Shown here: positions 16,303-25,229 of the stretch, piece after piece | Position numbering within the stretch: the first letter of the stretch is position 1 | How the letters are laid out: every line of letters begins with the position of its first letter | From: GW2011-AR15 sp964428335 | GTDB taxonomy: Archaea; Nanobdellota; Nanobdellia; Woesearchaeales; GW2011-AR15 | DNA: 64,000 nt | Reading direction: 5' to 3' | Assembly: GCA_964428335.1 (NCBI GenBank) | Contig: CAYRXW010000003.1 | Location: 164,219-228,218, forward strand | Program-made: the position numbers and the translations under genes | The notes under the pieces: generated by a model | What the model was told of the DNA's origin: nothing | Database searches by the model: none | What the model saw: only the letters and a program-made list of their open reading frames with translations

Positions 16303-18135
16303 ATGAAACTAAATCCTAAGGAAATCAAGACAGAATGGAATCTATCTGTCCTGTTTAAAAATGAAGATGACAATGATATAAAAGAAGAGAGAAAAAGGAT
16401 AGAAAAATCAAGCTATGATTTCATAAAAAAATGGAAAGACAACAAGGAATACCTAAACAATCCTTTAATCCTAAGAAAAGCGCTTGATGAATTTGAGGAA
16501 CTCGAAAATAATTTTGGGAATGCAGGAAAGGAAGGATTATATTTTATGCTCAGGTCATCCATTGACCAGGACGACCCAAAACTAAAGGCAAAACTTTCAA
16601 AGCTCAATGAATTCTGGCAGAAAATAGAAAACGAGATGCAGTTCTTTGAGCATTCCATTGCAAAGATAGCAAAAGAGCAGCAGAACATATTTCTGGCTCA
16701 CAAAGAGCTTGAAAAATACAGGCATTTTTTAGAGGGGCTTTTTGAGAATGCAAAATACATGCTTAGCGAAAAAGAAGAAAAAATCCTGAACCTAAAAAAC
16801 CAATCTTCATATGCGAACTGGGTTAAGATGACTTCAGGATTCCTATCAAAAGAAGAAAGAAAAGTCCTAATGGAAAATGGAAAAATACAAACAAAGAATT
16901 TTTCTGAAATAATCTCATTGATGGACAGCCATGATAAAAAAACAAGGGATTGCGCAGCAGAAGCATTTAATGACATACTAAAAAAGCATGCAGAAGTTGC
17001 AGAAGCAGAACTTAATTCAATCCTTGAAGATAAAAAAGTAGACGATGAGCTTAGAGGCTTAAACAGGCCAGACCTATCAAGGCATATAGCAGATGATATA
17101 GAAAGCAGTGTCATAGATTCGCTTAGGGCTTCTGTCTCAAAAGGATACAGGATATCAAATAGGTATTATGAATTAAAAGCAAAGATGCTTGGGCTAAAAA
17201 AACTGAAATATCATGAAAGAAACATACCTTATGGCAAGCTTACAAAAAAGTACCCTTATGCAAAAGCTGTTGAATTAGTCTATAATACTTTTCTCAAGCT
17301 TGATACGGAATTCGCAGAAATGTTCATATCATTCTGCAAAAATGGCCAGATAGATGTTTATCCAAAAAAAGGGAAAAACAGCGGAGCTTTCTGTGCCGGC
17401 TCAAATAAGCTGCTGCCTTCATATGTCCTTCTTAACCATGATGAAAGCCTTAATGATGTACTAACAATTGCACATGAGATGGGGCATGCAATAAACAACG
17501 AACTCATGAAAAAAAAAGTCAATGCATTGTATTATGAAACACCGCTTTCAACAGCTGAAGTCGCAAGCACATTCATGGAAGATTTTGTGCTCGAGGAGCT
17601 ATTAAGGGATGCAAATCCAGAGCTAAAGCTTTCAATACTTATGATGAAACTGAATTCAGACATCTCCTCGATTTTCAGGCAGGTAGCATGCTATAATTTT
17701 GAATTGGAGATGCATGAAAATTACAGGAAAACAGGGTACCTGTCAAAAGAAGACATAGGCAAGATATTTCAGAAGCACATGTCCTTATACATGGGGAAAA
17801 GTGTTGAACTTTCAGAAGGTTCTGAAAACTGGTGGGTATATTGGGGGCATATAAGGAATTATTTTTATGTTTATTCCTATGCATCAGGACAGCTTATTTC
17901 AAAATCACTACAAAACAGCGTAAAAAAAGACCCTAGGTTCATATTAAAAGTAAAAGAGTTTCTGTCAATGGGAGAATCAGATTCCCCAAAAAATATATTT
18001 CAAAAACTAGGGATCGAAATAACAAAAAAAGAATTCTGGGACAAGGGACTGGGGGAAATCGAGCAGCTTTTGGATGAGACTGAAAACCTTGCAAAAAACA
18101 TCAGAAAAAACGAGAAAACTAGAATCAATAACTAA
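16303..18135 (+). CDS. pepF: M3-family oligoendopeptidase F
   Basis: 610 aa, usual length for PepF-type zinc metallopeptidases that cleave short cytosolic peptides. N-terminal helical domain, then the gluzincin motif H391-E-M-G-H395 in LTIAHEMGHAINNEL, with the third ligand region TAEVASTFMEDFVLEELL. The C-terminal GSENWWVYWGHIRNYFYVYSYASGQ is also typical of the family. Intact; 28 bases after the minD-operon gene, with no clear terminator between. Confidence 0.95.
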   Translation: MKLNPKEIKTEWNLSVLFKNEDDNDIKEERKRIEKSSYDFIKKWKDNKEYLNNPLILRKALDEFEELENNFGNAGKEGLYFMLRSSIDQDDPKLKAKLSKLNEFWQKIENEMQFFEHSIAKIAKEQQNIFLAHKELEKYRHFLEGLFENAKYMLSEKEEKILNLKNQSSYANWVKMTSGFLSKEERKVLMENGKIQTKNFSEIISLMDSHDKKTRDCAAEAFNDILKKHAEVAEAELNSILEDKKVDDELRGLNRPDLSRHIADDIESSVIDSLRASVSKGYRISNRYYELKAKMLGLKKLKYHERNIPYGKLTKKYPYAKAVELVYNTFLKLDTEFAEMFISFCKNGQIDVYPKKGKNSGAFCAGSNKLLPSYVLLNHDESLNDVLTIAHEMGHAINNELMKKKVNALYYETPLSTAEVASTFMEDFVLEELLRDANPELKLSILMMKLNSDISSIFRQVACYNFELEMHENYRKTGYLSKEDIGKIFQKHMSLYMGKSVELSEGSENWWVYWGHIRNYFYVYSYASGQLISKSLQNSVKKDPRFILKVKEFLSMGESDSPKNIFQKLGIEITKKEFWDKGLGEIEQLLDETENLAKNIRKNEKTRINN

Positions 18136-18136
18136 T

Positions 18137-18520
18137 TCATATCTCTTTTTTTGCCAATGATTTAAAGACAGTCCTGATAAGTTTTTCATTATCAAATGGT
18201 TTAGTAATATAATCCAAAGCATTAAGCTTCCTTAGATAGCTTTTATCAACAACCGACAAGCTTAGTGCAGTCAAAAATATCACTTTTAGTTTGCTGGTTT
18301 TTGTGGTTGATCTTATTTTTTCACAGACATCAAACCCAGACATGCCCGGCATCATAATATCAAGCATAAGCAGGTCAGGCTTTTCAGAATTCAATTTTTC
18401 TAACGCTTCTGTTCCACTGCCTGCAGTGATAACTTCAAGCTCATTTAGTTTAAGTATTGCGCTGAGAAGTTCAAGAACATTTGGCTCGTCATCTACAATC
18501 ATTACTTTTTCTTTTTTCAT
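18137..18520 (-). CDS. Stand-alone response-regulator receiver domain
   Basis: 127 aa from the ATG at 18520; a longer frame to 18601 would run into the RNase P RNA end and is rejected. CheY-like receiver with acidic pocket D10/D11, phospho-acceptor D54 in LLMLDIMMPGMSGFD, T84 (IFLTA) and K107 (DYITKPFD). No output domain, so it probably acts through protein contacts. No histidine kinase is present in this window. Convergent with pepF, 1-base gap. Confidence 0.92.
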   Translation of the reverse strand: MKKEKVMIVDDEPNVLELLSAILKLNELEVITAGSGTEALEKLNSEKPDLLMLDIMMPGMSGFDVCEKIRSTTKTSKLKVIFLTALSLSVVDKSYLRKLNALDYITKPFDNEKLIRTVFKSLAKKEI

Positions 18521-18604
18521 TCTAATCCTGCATTTTTTAATATGCCTTTCTTTAAGGATATAAACCTTGCTATTAGGTATAGAATCACTTTTAATTAGCA
18601 AAAA

Positions 18605-18922
18605 AGTGTAGAGCAGCTATAAGCCACCTTTTGTACGCCTTCTCACTTTCGCAAGAACAGGCATCCTTGACATTCAACTAAGCCTCTCTAAGGAGTTGCA
18701 CAAGCCAGGACTCACCGTTTCATCCGTTCCATCTACGACGTCAGGAGGTTAACTCTCTTTTGTCGCCAAAAGATTCGCATCCATCATCCCATTAATAGAT
18801 GGTGGTCTCGTTTCTGAGTGGTTGCCCTCAGTTTCCCGTTAGCTGGCTTTGGCCAGTGGCTGCATTAGTGGGTGGACTTTCCTCAATGCTTACGCACCGA
18901 AAGTCAAGCACTGCCCTACAAC
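18605..18922 (-). ncRNA. rnpB: RNase P RNA
   Basis: About 318 nt. Minus strand carries the universal 5' P4/CR-I core GAGGAAAGTCCACC (18871-18884) and the 3' core ACAAAAGGTGGCTTA (18620-18634). Ends pair as P1: GTAGGGCAG (18911-18919) with CTGCTCTAC (18608-18616). GAAACTGAGGGCAACC and AGAAACGAGACC-type internal blocks are also present. A T6 run at 18600-18605 ends it. Its own TATA box (TTAAATAAG, 18942-18950) overlaps the end of the upstream membrane gene and predicts a start near 18920. Catalyses tRNA 5' maturation. Confidence 0.95.
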
Positions 18923-18932
18923 CAACTGAGAA

Positions 18933-19253
18933 CTATCTCTTCTTATTTAACTTTTTCTCAATCCTATCCAGCCTTTCGACTATCTCAAGGATATATGGAT
19001 TGTTCCCTGAAGTCTTCCTCTGCTCTTGCTCATAGAAAAACCTGTATTCAAGATAGCCGAAAAGGAGCATTCCAAGGAGAGAAACAACAAACAAAGGCAA
19101 GATAAAATCCTTTATCTCAACATCAATGCCATATTTTTCTAAGTTTGAAAGGAATAAAAACAGGATCATCCCAGTATTTAATAGGCCAATATAGCTTGCT
19201 GTCCTTGCCATATAAACTTTTAGGTTTATTATAAAATCCCTGAATTTTTTCAT
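18933..19253 (-). CDS. Small membrane protein with C-terminal coiled coil
   Basis: 106 aa. Two membrane helices (ASYIGLLNTGMILFLFL and FILPLFVVSLLGMLLFGYLEY) followed by a cytosolic helix ILEIVERLDRIEKKLNKK. Overlaps the upstream 82-aa membrane protein by ATGA, so the two form a pair. It ends about 10 bases before the RNase P RNA and its last codons contain that RNA's promoter. Family unknown. Confidence 0.8.
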   Translation of the reverse strand: MKKFRDFIINLKVYMARTASYIGLLNTGMILFLFLSNLEKYGIDVEIKDFILPLFVVSLLGMLLFGYLEYRFFYEQEQRKTSGNNPYILEIVERLDRIEKKLNKKR

Positions 19254-19498
19254 AATTCTTCCTCAAGACAAGCTATTTTTTTTGATAGTGACCTGTTTAT
19301 CATGACAAAATACAGCAGGTACATGAAAGGTATAATCAGGCAGATAACAGCTAAAAAAACAGAATGCTTTCCGTTGATCAAGGCATAAAAGAAATAAAAT
19401 ATCTCAGAAACAAAAGATACTGCTATTGAATGCAGAAGATAAATCATCTTGTCTTTTTTATACTGGTCAATCCTGAATCTTACTTCTTCTTTTTTCAT
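19250..19498 (-). CDS. Small two-helix membrane protein
   Basis: 82 aa from the ATG at 19498 (TTG at 19510 is less likely). Two membrane helices (LHSIAVSFVSEIFYFFYALI and FLAVICLIIPFMYLLYFVMI) flanked by charged ends. Stop overlaps the start of the next membrane gene. Family unknown; expressed divergently from the HTH gene at 19565. Confidence 0.75.
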   Translation of the reverse strand: MKKEEVRFRIDQYKKDKMIYLLHSIAVSFVSEIFYFFYALINGKHSVFLAVICLIIPFMYLLYFVMINRSLSKKIACLEEEL

Positions 19499-19564
19499 AG
19501 TTAACTTCAATCCATATTGCAGCTATCCAATTATTTAAATATATGGGTAAATATCTTTTAAGCT

Positions 19565-20164
19565 ATGGCAGATGAACCTTACCTATTAGTTAGCCTGGAA
19601 GAAGAGAAATCAAAAAAGCTTGCCCAGGTACTCAGCAATGACACTTCAAGAAAAATACTTGACTATATGTCAAAAAAGGAATATGTAACAGAGACAGAAG
19701 TAGCAAAAGAATTGAAAATACCACTTTCGACAGCGCACTATAACCTTGATTTGCTGCTAAAAACAGACTTAATAAACGGGGATCAGTATAAATATTCAGA
19801 AAAAGGCAAAAAAATAGTCCATTACATGCTTTCAAATAAATACGTTATAATCGCGCCAAGGAAATCAACTGCAATATTTGAAAAATTAAAGGAATTCCTG
19901 CCTGTTGTCATATTAAGCGGGATTGCAACTTATGGCGTAAATTATTTTTTCATGCCAAAACCTCCGCAACCAGAAGCTTTTGGGCTTATGATTGCTGCAG
20001 AAGAAGCAGCGCAGGATGCTGCAGGGGCATCACTTAAGGTGGCAGCAGAAGCAGTTCCTGTTGTAAATGAGCCAAACATAGCGCTTTGGTTCCTGATAGG
20101 ATGCATATTTTCCGCTGTGGCATACTTATTGATATCAATCATCAGGAAGAAAAAAGACAACTGA
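19565..20164 (+). CDS. Membrane-anchored ArsR-like winged-helix protein
   Basis: 199 aa. N-terminal winged helix (LSNDTSRKILDYMSKKEYVTETEVAKELKIPLSTAHYNLDLLL, residues about 22-75) of the ArsR/HTH_20 class. It is followed by a membrane helix (LPVVILSGIATYGVNYFF), an Ala-rich loop and a second helix (ALWFLIGCIFSAVAYLLISII). DNA-binding transcription factors tethered to the membrane occur in archaea; the signal is unknown. It precedes mvaD by 58 bases, so mevalonate control is conceivable (inference). Confidence 0.85.
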   Translation: MADEPYLLVSLEEEKSKKLAQVLSNDTSRKILDYMSKKEYVTETEVAKELKIPLSTAHYNLDLLLKTDLINGDQYKYSEKGKKIVHYMLSNKYVIIAPRKSTAIFEKLKEFLPVVILSGIATYGVNYFFMPKPPQPEAFGLMIAAEEAAQDAAGASLKVAAEAVPVVNEPNIALWFLIGCIFSAVAYLLISIIRKKKDN

Positions 20165-20222
20165 GCCTTTACTGTTTATTTTTAATAAAAATTATAAGCT
20201 GTGGCTGTTTTATCAAAATGCA

Positions 20223-21191
20223 ATGAAAGCAACAGCCATAGCAAATTCAAATATTGCTTTTGTAAAATACTGGGGAAAGAAAGATGAATCCCTCAACATT
20301 CCATTTAACCCAAGCATATCAATGACCCTTGATGAGAAAATAAGCACAAAAACAACAGTCGAATTCTCAGAAAAATATGAATCAGACATACTGATATTAA
20401 ACAATGAAAAACTAAGCGACAATAAGCTTATCAGGGTATCAAATTTTCTTGACATGATAAGGAAAAAATCAGGCTGCATATATCATGCAAAGGTAATCTC
20501 AAAAAACACATTCCCGACAGGATGCGGAATCGCAAGTTCAGCATCAGGCTTTGCAGCGTTGGCAGCAGCAGCAGCAAGAGCATCAGGTCTTAATCTGAAA
20601 GATGAAGAGCTCTCAAAACTTGCAAGAATGGGCTCAGGAAGCGCAGCAAGGTCTGTTTATGGCGGGTTTGCAATATGGGACAATGAATCTGCAACACAGA
20701 TAAAAGATGAAACTTTCTGGCCGGAATTAACAGATATAATCGCAATAACAGATGACCAGCAAAAAAAAATCAGCTCAAGGGAAGCCATGAAAATAACAGT
20801 GAAGACAAGCAAAAAATATAGAGAAAGGCTACAAAAAGTTGATGAAAAAACCTCACTCATGAAACAAAGCATACTGGCTAAAGATTTTCCCAACATGGCA
20901 AAACTTATAATGTCTGAATCAGACAACCTTCACGAATGCATGCATGATAGCGTTCCTGAAATAGAATACCTAAACGAAAACTCATACAGGATAAAAGAAT
21001 TAATCAATGAAATGAATAAGGAAAAACCAATAGCCGCATATACCTTTGATGCAGGTCCCAATGCGCATATAATAACTTTAAAAAAGCATTCTTCAAAAAT
21101 AAAAAAGGAGCTTTTGAAGATATTCGGGCTAAGGCTGATTGAATCAAAAATAGGAAAAGGGATAAGGTATACAGAGGAACACATGATATGA
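20223..21191 (+). CDS. mvaD: Diphosphomevalonate decarboxylase
   Basis: 322 aa GHMP-fold enzyme that makes isopentenyl diphosphate from mevalonate 5-diphosphate. Signature pieces are KYWGKKDESLNIPFNPSISMTL, the phosphate loop PTGCGIASSASGFAALAAAA, GSGSAARSVYGGFAIW and the region with the catalytic aspartate (YTFDAGPNAHII). A homologous archaeal phosphomevalonate decarboxylase exists, but the adjacent phosphomevalonate kinase gene favours the classical substrate. ATGA overlap with that kinase gene. Confidence 0.92.
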   Translation: MKATAIANSNIAFVKYWGKKDESLNIPFNPSISMTLDEKISTKTTVEFSEKYESDILILNNEKLSDNKLIRVSNFLDMIRKKSGCIYHAKVISKNTFPTGCGIASSASGFAALAAAAARASGLNLKDEELSKLARMGSGSAARSVYGGFAIWDNESATQIKDETFWPELTDIIAITDDQQKKISSREAMKITVKTSKKYRERLQKVDEKTSLMKQSILAKDFPNMAKLIMSESDNLHECMHDSVPEIEYLNENSYRIKELINEMNKEKPIAAYTFDAGPNAHIITLKKHSSKIKKELLKIFGLRLIESKIGKGIRYTEEHMI

Positions 21192-22231
21192 AAGCGAAAG
21201 CATACGGAAAAATACTCCTTTTTGGAGCATATGGCATACTTGAGCCAGGAAACATAGGGCTTGTGCTAAATGTCAATAAAGGGACTACAACAGAGACAAA
21301 AGAGACAGAAAGCGGGAAGATAATATTTGACATGAAAAATTTCAAGATAAATGCGGAGGTCAAGCTTGACCTCCTTCACCTGTTTAAAAATCCAGGAATG
21401 ATTTATGTAAAAAACGCTGTGCAATACTCATTTGAATATTTAAGGTCCAAAGACATAAAGGTAAAAGACATAAAGATAACTACAGTAAATGATGCTGAGT
21501 TCCAGATCGGAAGACATAAGACAGGGTTTGGCAGCAGTGCAACATCAACAGTTTCAGCTGTAGCAGCAATATTAAAGCTTCATGACATTGATGACAGGGA
21601 GACAGTCTATAAGATATCAAGGTATTCCCATTATAAAAGCCAGGGTGACTTAGGTTCAGGATTTGATGTCTTCTCTGCGTGCTTCGGCAGCCACTTTTTT
21701 ACTTCGCAGGAAGAGAGGATAGAAGGATTTTTGGATTATATGAAAAATTCCAGGCTTCCTCAATCAGAGAGTTACATCTGGCCAAGCCAGTTTAGCTATA
21801 TCTTGGCTTTCAGCGGAAAATCAGCAAGCACAGAAAAACTAATTAAAAAGGTAAATGCATTCAAAAAGCAAAAACCCAGTGTTTACAACGAACTGATGAA
21901 AAAATATTCAATTGCAAATAATCATGCGGCATTAGCTTTCAAAGGAGAAGACATGAAAGAAATAATCTCTTCTCTGGACTTATCTTTTGAGCTTAGGAGA
22001 AAGCTTGGAGAGTTATCAGGTGCAGATATAGAAAGCCCTAAATTAAGCAGCTTATTGAAAGAGACAAGAAATAACGGGGCATACATTTCAGGCTTAGTTG
22101 GTGCAGGAGGAGGGGATACTATCTTTTCAATCTGTGAAAACAAGGAGAAATTAACTGAATTCCTGGATGAAAAAGGATATGCAGTCATTGATGACATTGA
22201 GATTTCTTCACAGGGATACGAATTCCAATAA
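21188..22231 (+). CDS. Phosphomevalonate kinase (GHMP family)
   Basis: 347 aa. GHMP kinase with N-terminal GKILLFGAYGILEPGNIG and the ATP loop KTGFGSSATSTVSAVAAIL, the pattern of ERG8-type phosphomevalonate kinases. C-terminal SGLVGAGGGDTIFSI matches the family's glycine-rich motif. It would phosphorylate mevalonate 5-phosphate for MvaD, whose gene overlaps it by 4 bases. This pair is the eukaryote/bacterium-style pathway, which only some archaea use. Identity as PMK rather than another mevalonate kinase is fairly secure but not certain. Confidence 0.85.
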   Translation: MKAKAYGKILLFGAYGILEPGNIGLVLNVNKGTTTETKETESGKIIFDMKNFKINAEVKLDLLHLFKNPGMIYVKNAVQYSFEYLRSKDIKVKDIKITTVNDAEFQIGRHKTGFGSSATSTVSAVAAILKLHDIDDRETVYKISRYSHYKSQGDLGSGFDVFSACFGSHFFTSQEERIEGFLDYMKNSRLPQSESYIWPSQFSYILAFSGKSASTEKLIKKVNAFKKQKPSVYNELMKKYSIANNHAALAFKGEDMKEIISSLDLSFELRRKLGELSGADIESPKLSSLLKETRNNGAYISGLVGAGGGDTIFSICENKEKLTEFLDEKGYAVIDDIEISSQGYEFQ

Positions 22232-22263
22232 TATTTTATATCCCTAAACTTTTTCTAGATGCC

Positions 22264-23565
22264 ATGGAAGCCAAAACAGGAGATAAAATCAGGATAATAA
22301 CAGATGAAGAAAGTTATGAAGGGACTCTTATGCCTTCTTTGGAAGAGACAGGAAAGGATACAACAATCCTGAAGCTAGTGAATGGATATAACATAGGCAT
22401 ACAAAAAAAAAGGATAAAAAAAACAGAAATCATCGAATCATTTAAGGAAACAAAGAAACACCTAAAAAAAAGCAGCCAGGATAAAGAGCTTCCTGTGATT
22501 TCTATTTTACATACAGGCGGGACAATAGCATCAAAAATAGATTATAGGACAGGCGCTGTCTATAGCTCATTTGAGCCTGAAGAACTTCTAAATATGTTTC
22601 CAGAACTTTCCAAGATTGCAACTCTTAGATCAAACCTAATCTCAAAAATGTGGTCAGATGACTTAAGGTTTGGGCATTTTAAGCTGATAGCAGAAGCAAT
22701 AAAAAAAGAGATAGAGAAAGGATGTGAAGGAATCATAATAGGGATAGGGACAGATAACATGGCAGTTGCAGCAGCAGCAATGGCTTTTATCCTTGAAGAG
22801 CTTCCTGTGCCTGTGATTTTTGTCGGCGCACAAAGAAGTTCTGACAGAGGGAGCAGCGATGCAGCGATGAACCTGATATCTGCAGCTGAATTCATAACAA
22901 AAACAGATTTTTCAGGAGTCGGAATATGCATGCATGAGAATATGGATGATGAAACCTGTGTCATCCTTCCAGCAGTAAAAACCTATAAGCTTCATTCATC
23001 ACGAAGGGATGCATTCAAGCCGGTAAATGATGTTGCTATAGCAAGAATAAATCATTCTACAAAAAAAATTGAGTTCCTCTATGAAAATTATAGCAAAAAA
23101 GACAAGACAAGAAAACTTGTCATAAAACCAAAAATGGAAGAAAAAGTAGGATTACTAAAAATTCATATCAACATGTTTCCTGAGCAGTTTGAGTTTTTTA
23201 AAGGATATAAAGGATTAATAATCGAAGGAACTGGCCTTGGGCATACTCCGGGGCAGGTGCCAAATGAAATATGTGAAATACATAAGAAAATATACCCAGC
23301 AATAAAAAAAGTTGTTGAATCAGGGTGCATTGTTGTGATGACAACCCAGACAATATTTGGCTCTGTCAACATGCATGTCTATGATAAGGGAACTGATCTT
23401 ACAGGACTTGGAGTCATACCTGGAAAAGACATGCTTGCAAATACAGCATTAGTTAAATTGTCATGGCTTTTAGGGAACCATACAAAAGATGAAGCAAAAA
23501 AAATGATTTCTGAAAACATAAGAGGAGAAATCAACGAACGAATAACAGGGGAGATGTACCTATAA
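22264..23565 (+). CDS. gatD: Glu-tRNA(Gln) amidotransferase subunit D
   Basis: 433 aa. An N-terminal beta-barrel extension (DKIRIITDEESYEGTLMP) is followed by an L-asparaginase-like domain: TGGTIAS at 84-90 and GIGTDNMAVAAAAMAF, with FVGAQRSSDRGSSDAAMNL. GatD supplies ammonia from glutamine to GatE, which converts Glu-tRNA(Gln) to Gln-tRNA(Gln) in archaea. gatE is not in this window. The extension separates GatD from plain asparaginases. Confidence 0.95.
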   Translation: MEAKTGDKIRIITDEESYEGTLMPSLEETGKDTTILKLVNGYNIGIQKKRIKKTEIIESFKETKKHLKKSSQDKELPVISILHTGGTIASKIDYRTGAVYSSFEPEELLNMFPELSKIATLRSNLISKMWSDDLRFGHFKLIAEAIKKEIEKGCEGIIIGIGTDNMAVAAAAMAFILEELPVPVIFVGAQRSSDRGSSDAAMNLISAAEFITKTDFSGVGICMHENMDDETCVILPAVKTYKLHSSRRDAFKPVNDVAIARINHSTKKIEFLYENYSKKDKTRKLVIKPKMEEKVGLLKIHINMFPEQFEFFKGYKGLIIEGTGLGHTPGQVPNEICEIHKKIYPAIKKVVESGCIVVMTTQTIFGSVNMHVYDKGTDLTGLGVIPGKDMLANTALVKLSWLLGNHTKDEAKKMISENIRGEINERITGEMYL

Positions 23566-23578
23566 TTTTATTAATTCT

Positions 23579-25048
23579 CTACTTCATTCCACTGTCTCCA
23601 TAACCCGAAAGTTCTCCAGGCTTAAGACAATATTTTGCCAATTGTTCATATGCACCAGGGACACAGAAGGCAGCATCTTTTACCATCTGCTCAGTGCATC
23701 CTGTCCTGGTAAGCATTAGGTCTGCAGCATCCTGTGCCAGCATTTTTCCTTTTTCCATTACAAATCCATAATATGTGCTTCCTGAATAATATTCAGGACC
23801 CCATTCTTTCAATGCTGTTGCATCAGATGGACAGCCATTATTATTTTGCTGTATATTATGTGCTATTTCATGCCTAAATAGCTTATTTTTTTCTTCATTG
23901 GAAATACTGTTTACAACACCTGTGCAATACACAGCAGCTGGAGAGCACATATTAGATGCACCAACCCAGCAATATGCTCCTTTTGGAACACAATCAGGAA
24001 CAACAGCTAAATCATATGTCCCACCCATCTCATTTTTTATCTGATAGAATATTTTTTCAACGTCTCCATTTACCATCTCATAACCAATTTCAGGAGCAGT
24101 AGAACCTACTAATCCTCCTGAAGTGGAAAACTCACTTGAGTCTGAAGGAATTGCCTCATTTAATCCCTGATGCACATCTTCTGTTGAAAGCATTGGAACT
24201 CCGGAAGGCAAAGGGGCTTCTTTTATAAGTCCGTAATTAGTTGAATAGTGAACATCTGCAGTAATATAGCCATCTTCCACAGAAGTATCAGAAAAATAAT
24301 ACCATTTTTCTGAAAATGGATTCTGCCATGCCAGCCTTATTTTTTCAATGCCTAAAGAATCATGATAAATATTATCTACATACAGCTTTATCTGGATAGG
24401 ATTCTCTGAAAAATATCCGATAGGGTAAATCCCATACACAAGATTCCCTTCAAGTCCCTCTCCGTTTACTTCCCTTTTATCAGACACTTTTATATAAATC
24501 TCTTTTGCAGGCTTTCCTTTTATATCTTTTAACTCAATTTCATCGCCAGATTCAATAATCATATTTTTATCTTCTGAAAATACAGCATTTTCTAAGACCT
24601 CCTCAGGCTTAAACCTTGTAATCTTCTCAAAAGTCTGAGTATACCCCTGGAAAGTATAATCAAAACTTTTGTATTTAATTGAAACAGGATAATCAATTTT
24701 TACAATTGCATTAACTTCATTAATGTCAAGAGTGACAATTGCTCCTGCATCCTTTACACTCATTCCTTTTTCCTTTAATTTTTCTAAGTACTCAAATGAA
24801 CACTCTCTTATCTTCAGGGAAACATAATCCTGATATTCTTCTTTTATAGTTTCATGGATCCCAATCCTTGTGTTTGCGTCAAGGACAATAATCCTGCTGC
24901 ATTCAGAGAAATATGATTCAAATTCCTTAACATCCAAAGACACGTCAATATCATTATCTTTTATTATTTTTTTCGGAAGCATTATGAATAAAACAAGCAG
25001 CAGGACAATACCAATTATTATGGAAATCGTTGCCTGGGACTTTTTCAT
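23579..25048 (-). CDS. Surface-anchored metallopeptidase-like protein
   Basis: 489 aa. Pilin-like class III signal: basic KKS then QATISIIIGIVLLLVLFIML. The extracytoplasmic part has two beta-rich regions and a C-terminal domain containing KLFRHEIAHNIQQ, an HExxH zinc motif with a nearby Cys-rich segment. The third zinc ligand cannot be picked securely. Candidate extracellular peptidase. Convergent with gatD (13-base gap), and 144 bases from asnS, a spacer holding the duplicated asnS end. Confidence 0.8.
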   Translation of the reverse strand: MKKSQATISIIIGIVLLLVLFIMLPKKIIKDNDIDVSLDVKEFESYFSECSRIIVLDANTRIGIHETIKEEYQDYVSLKIRECSFEYLEKLKEKGMSVKDAGAIVTLDINEVNAIVKIDYPVSIKYKSFDYTFQGYTQTFEKITRFKPEEVLENAVFSEDKNMIIESGDEIELKDIKGKPAKEIYIKVSDKREVNGEGLEGNLVYGIYPIGYFSENPIQIKLYVDNIYHDSLGIEKIRLAWQNPFSEKWYYFSDTSVEDGYITADVHYSTNYGLIKEAPLPSGVPMLSTEDVHQGLNEAIPSDSSEFSTSGGLVGSTAPEIGYEMVNGDVEKIFYQIKNEMGGTYDLAVVPDCVPKGAYCWVGASNMCSPAAVYCTGVVNSISNEEKNKLFRHEIAHNIQQNNNGCPSDATALKEWGPEYYSGSTYYGFVMEKGKMLAQDAADLMLTRTGCTEQMVKDAAFCVPGAYEQLAKYCLKPGELSGYGDSGMK

Positions 25049-25080
25049 CAGCTTTTTTTTAATTAGTAAGAATAAAAATG

Positions 25081-25229
25081 TTATGGTGCCTTCCTTAACA
25101 TCGTTCTAGGGAATGCTATCGCACAAGGCTTTTAAGAAAAGCCTTGAGGTAAAACATATTAAGGACTACCTCGCAATGCTCAGTAGTCCGAATTACGGTG
25201 CTTTTCTAAGCATCGTTCTAGGGAAAGGA
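25081..25229. repeat. Duplicated asnS 3' end flanking a hairpin-rich insert
   Basis: Two direct copies 112 bases apart: 25193-25225 is the present end of asnS and 25081-25113 is a second copy just downstream (28 of 33 bases identical). Both encode FPRTMLRKAP and a stop on the minus strand, differing mainly at synonymous sites. The roughly 80 bases between contain two perfect hairpins: GGACTAC/GTAGTCC (7 bp) and CAAGGCTTTT/AAAAGCCTTG (10 bp, 3-base loop). This looks like insertion of a small element that rebuilt the gene end. Confidence 0.75.

Noticed and set aside
25117..25195. Hairpin insert near asnS read as a tRNA remnant
   Set aside because: The stems do not fit a cloverleaf and no T-loop GTTCGAAT-like sequence is present.
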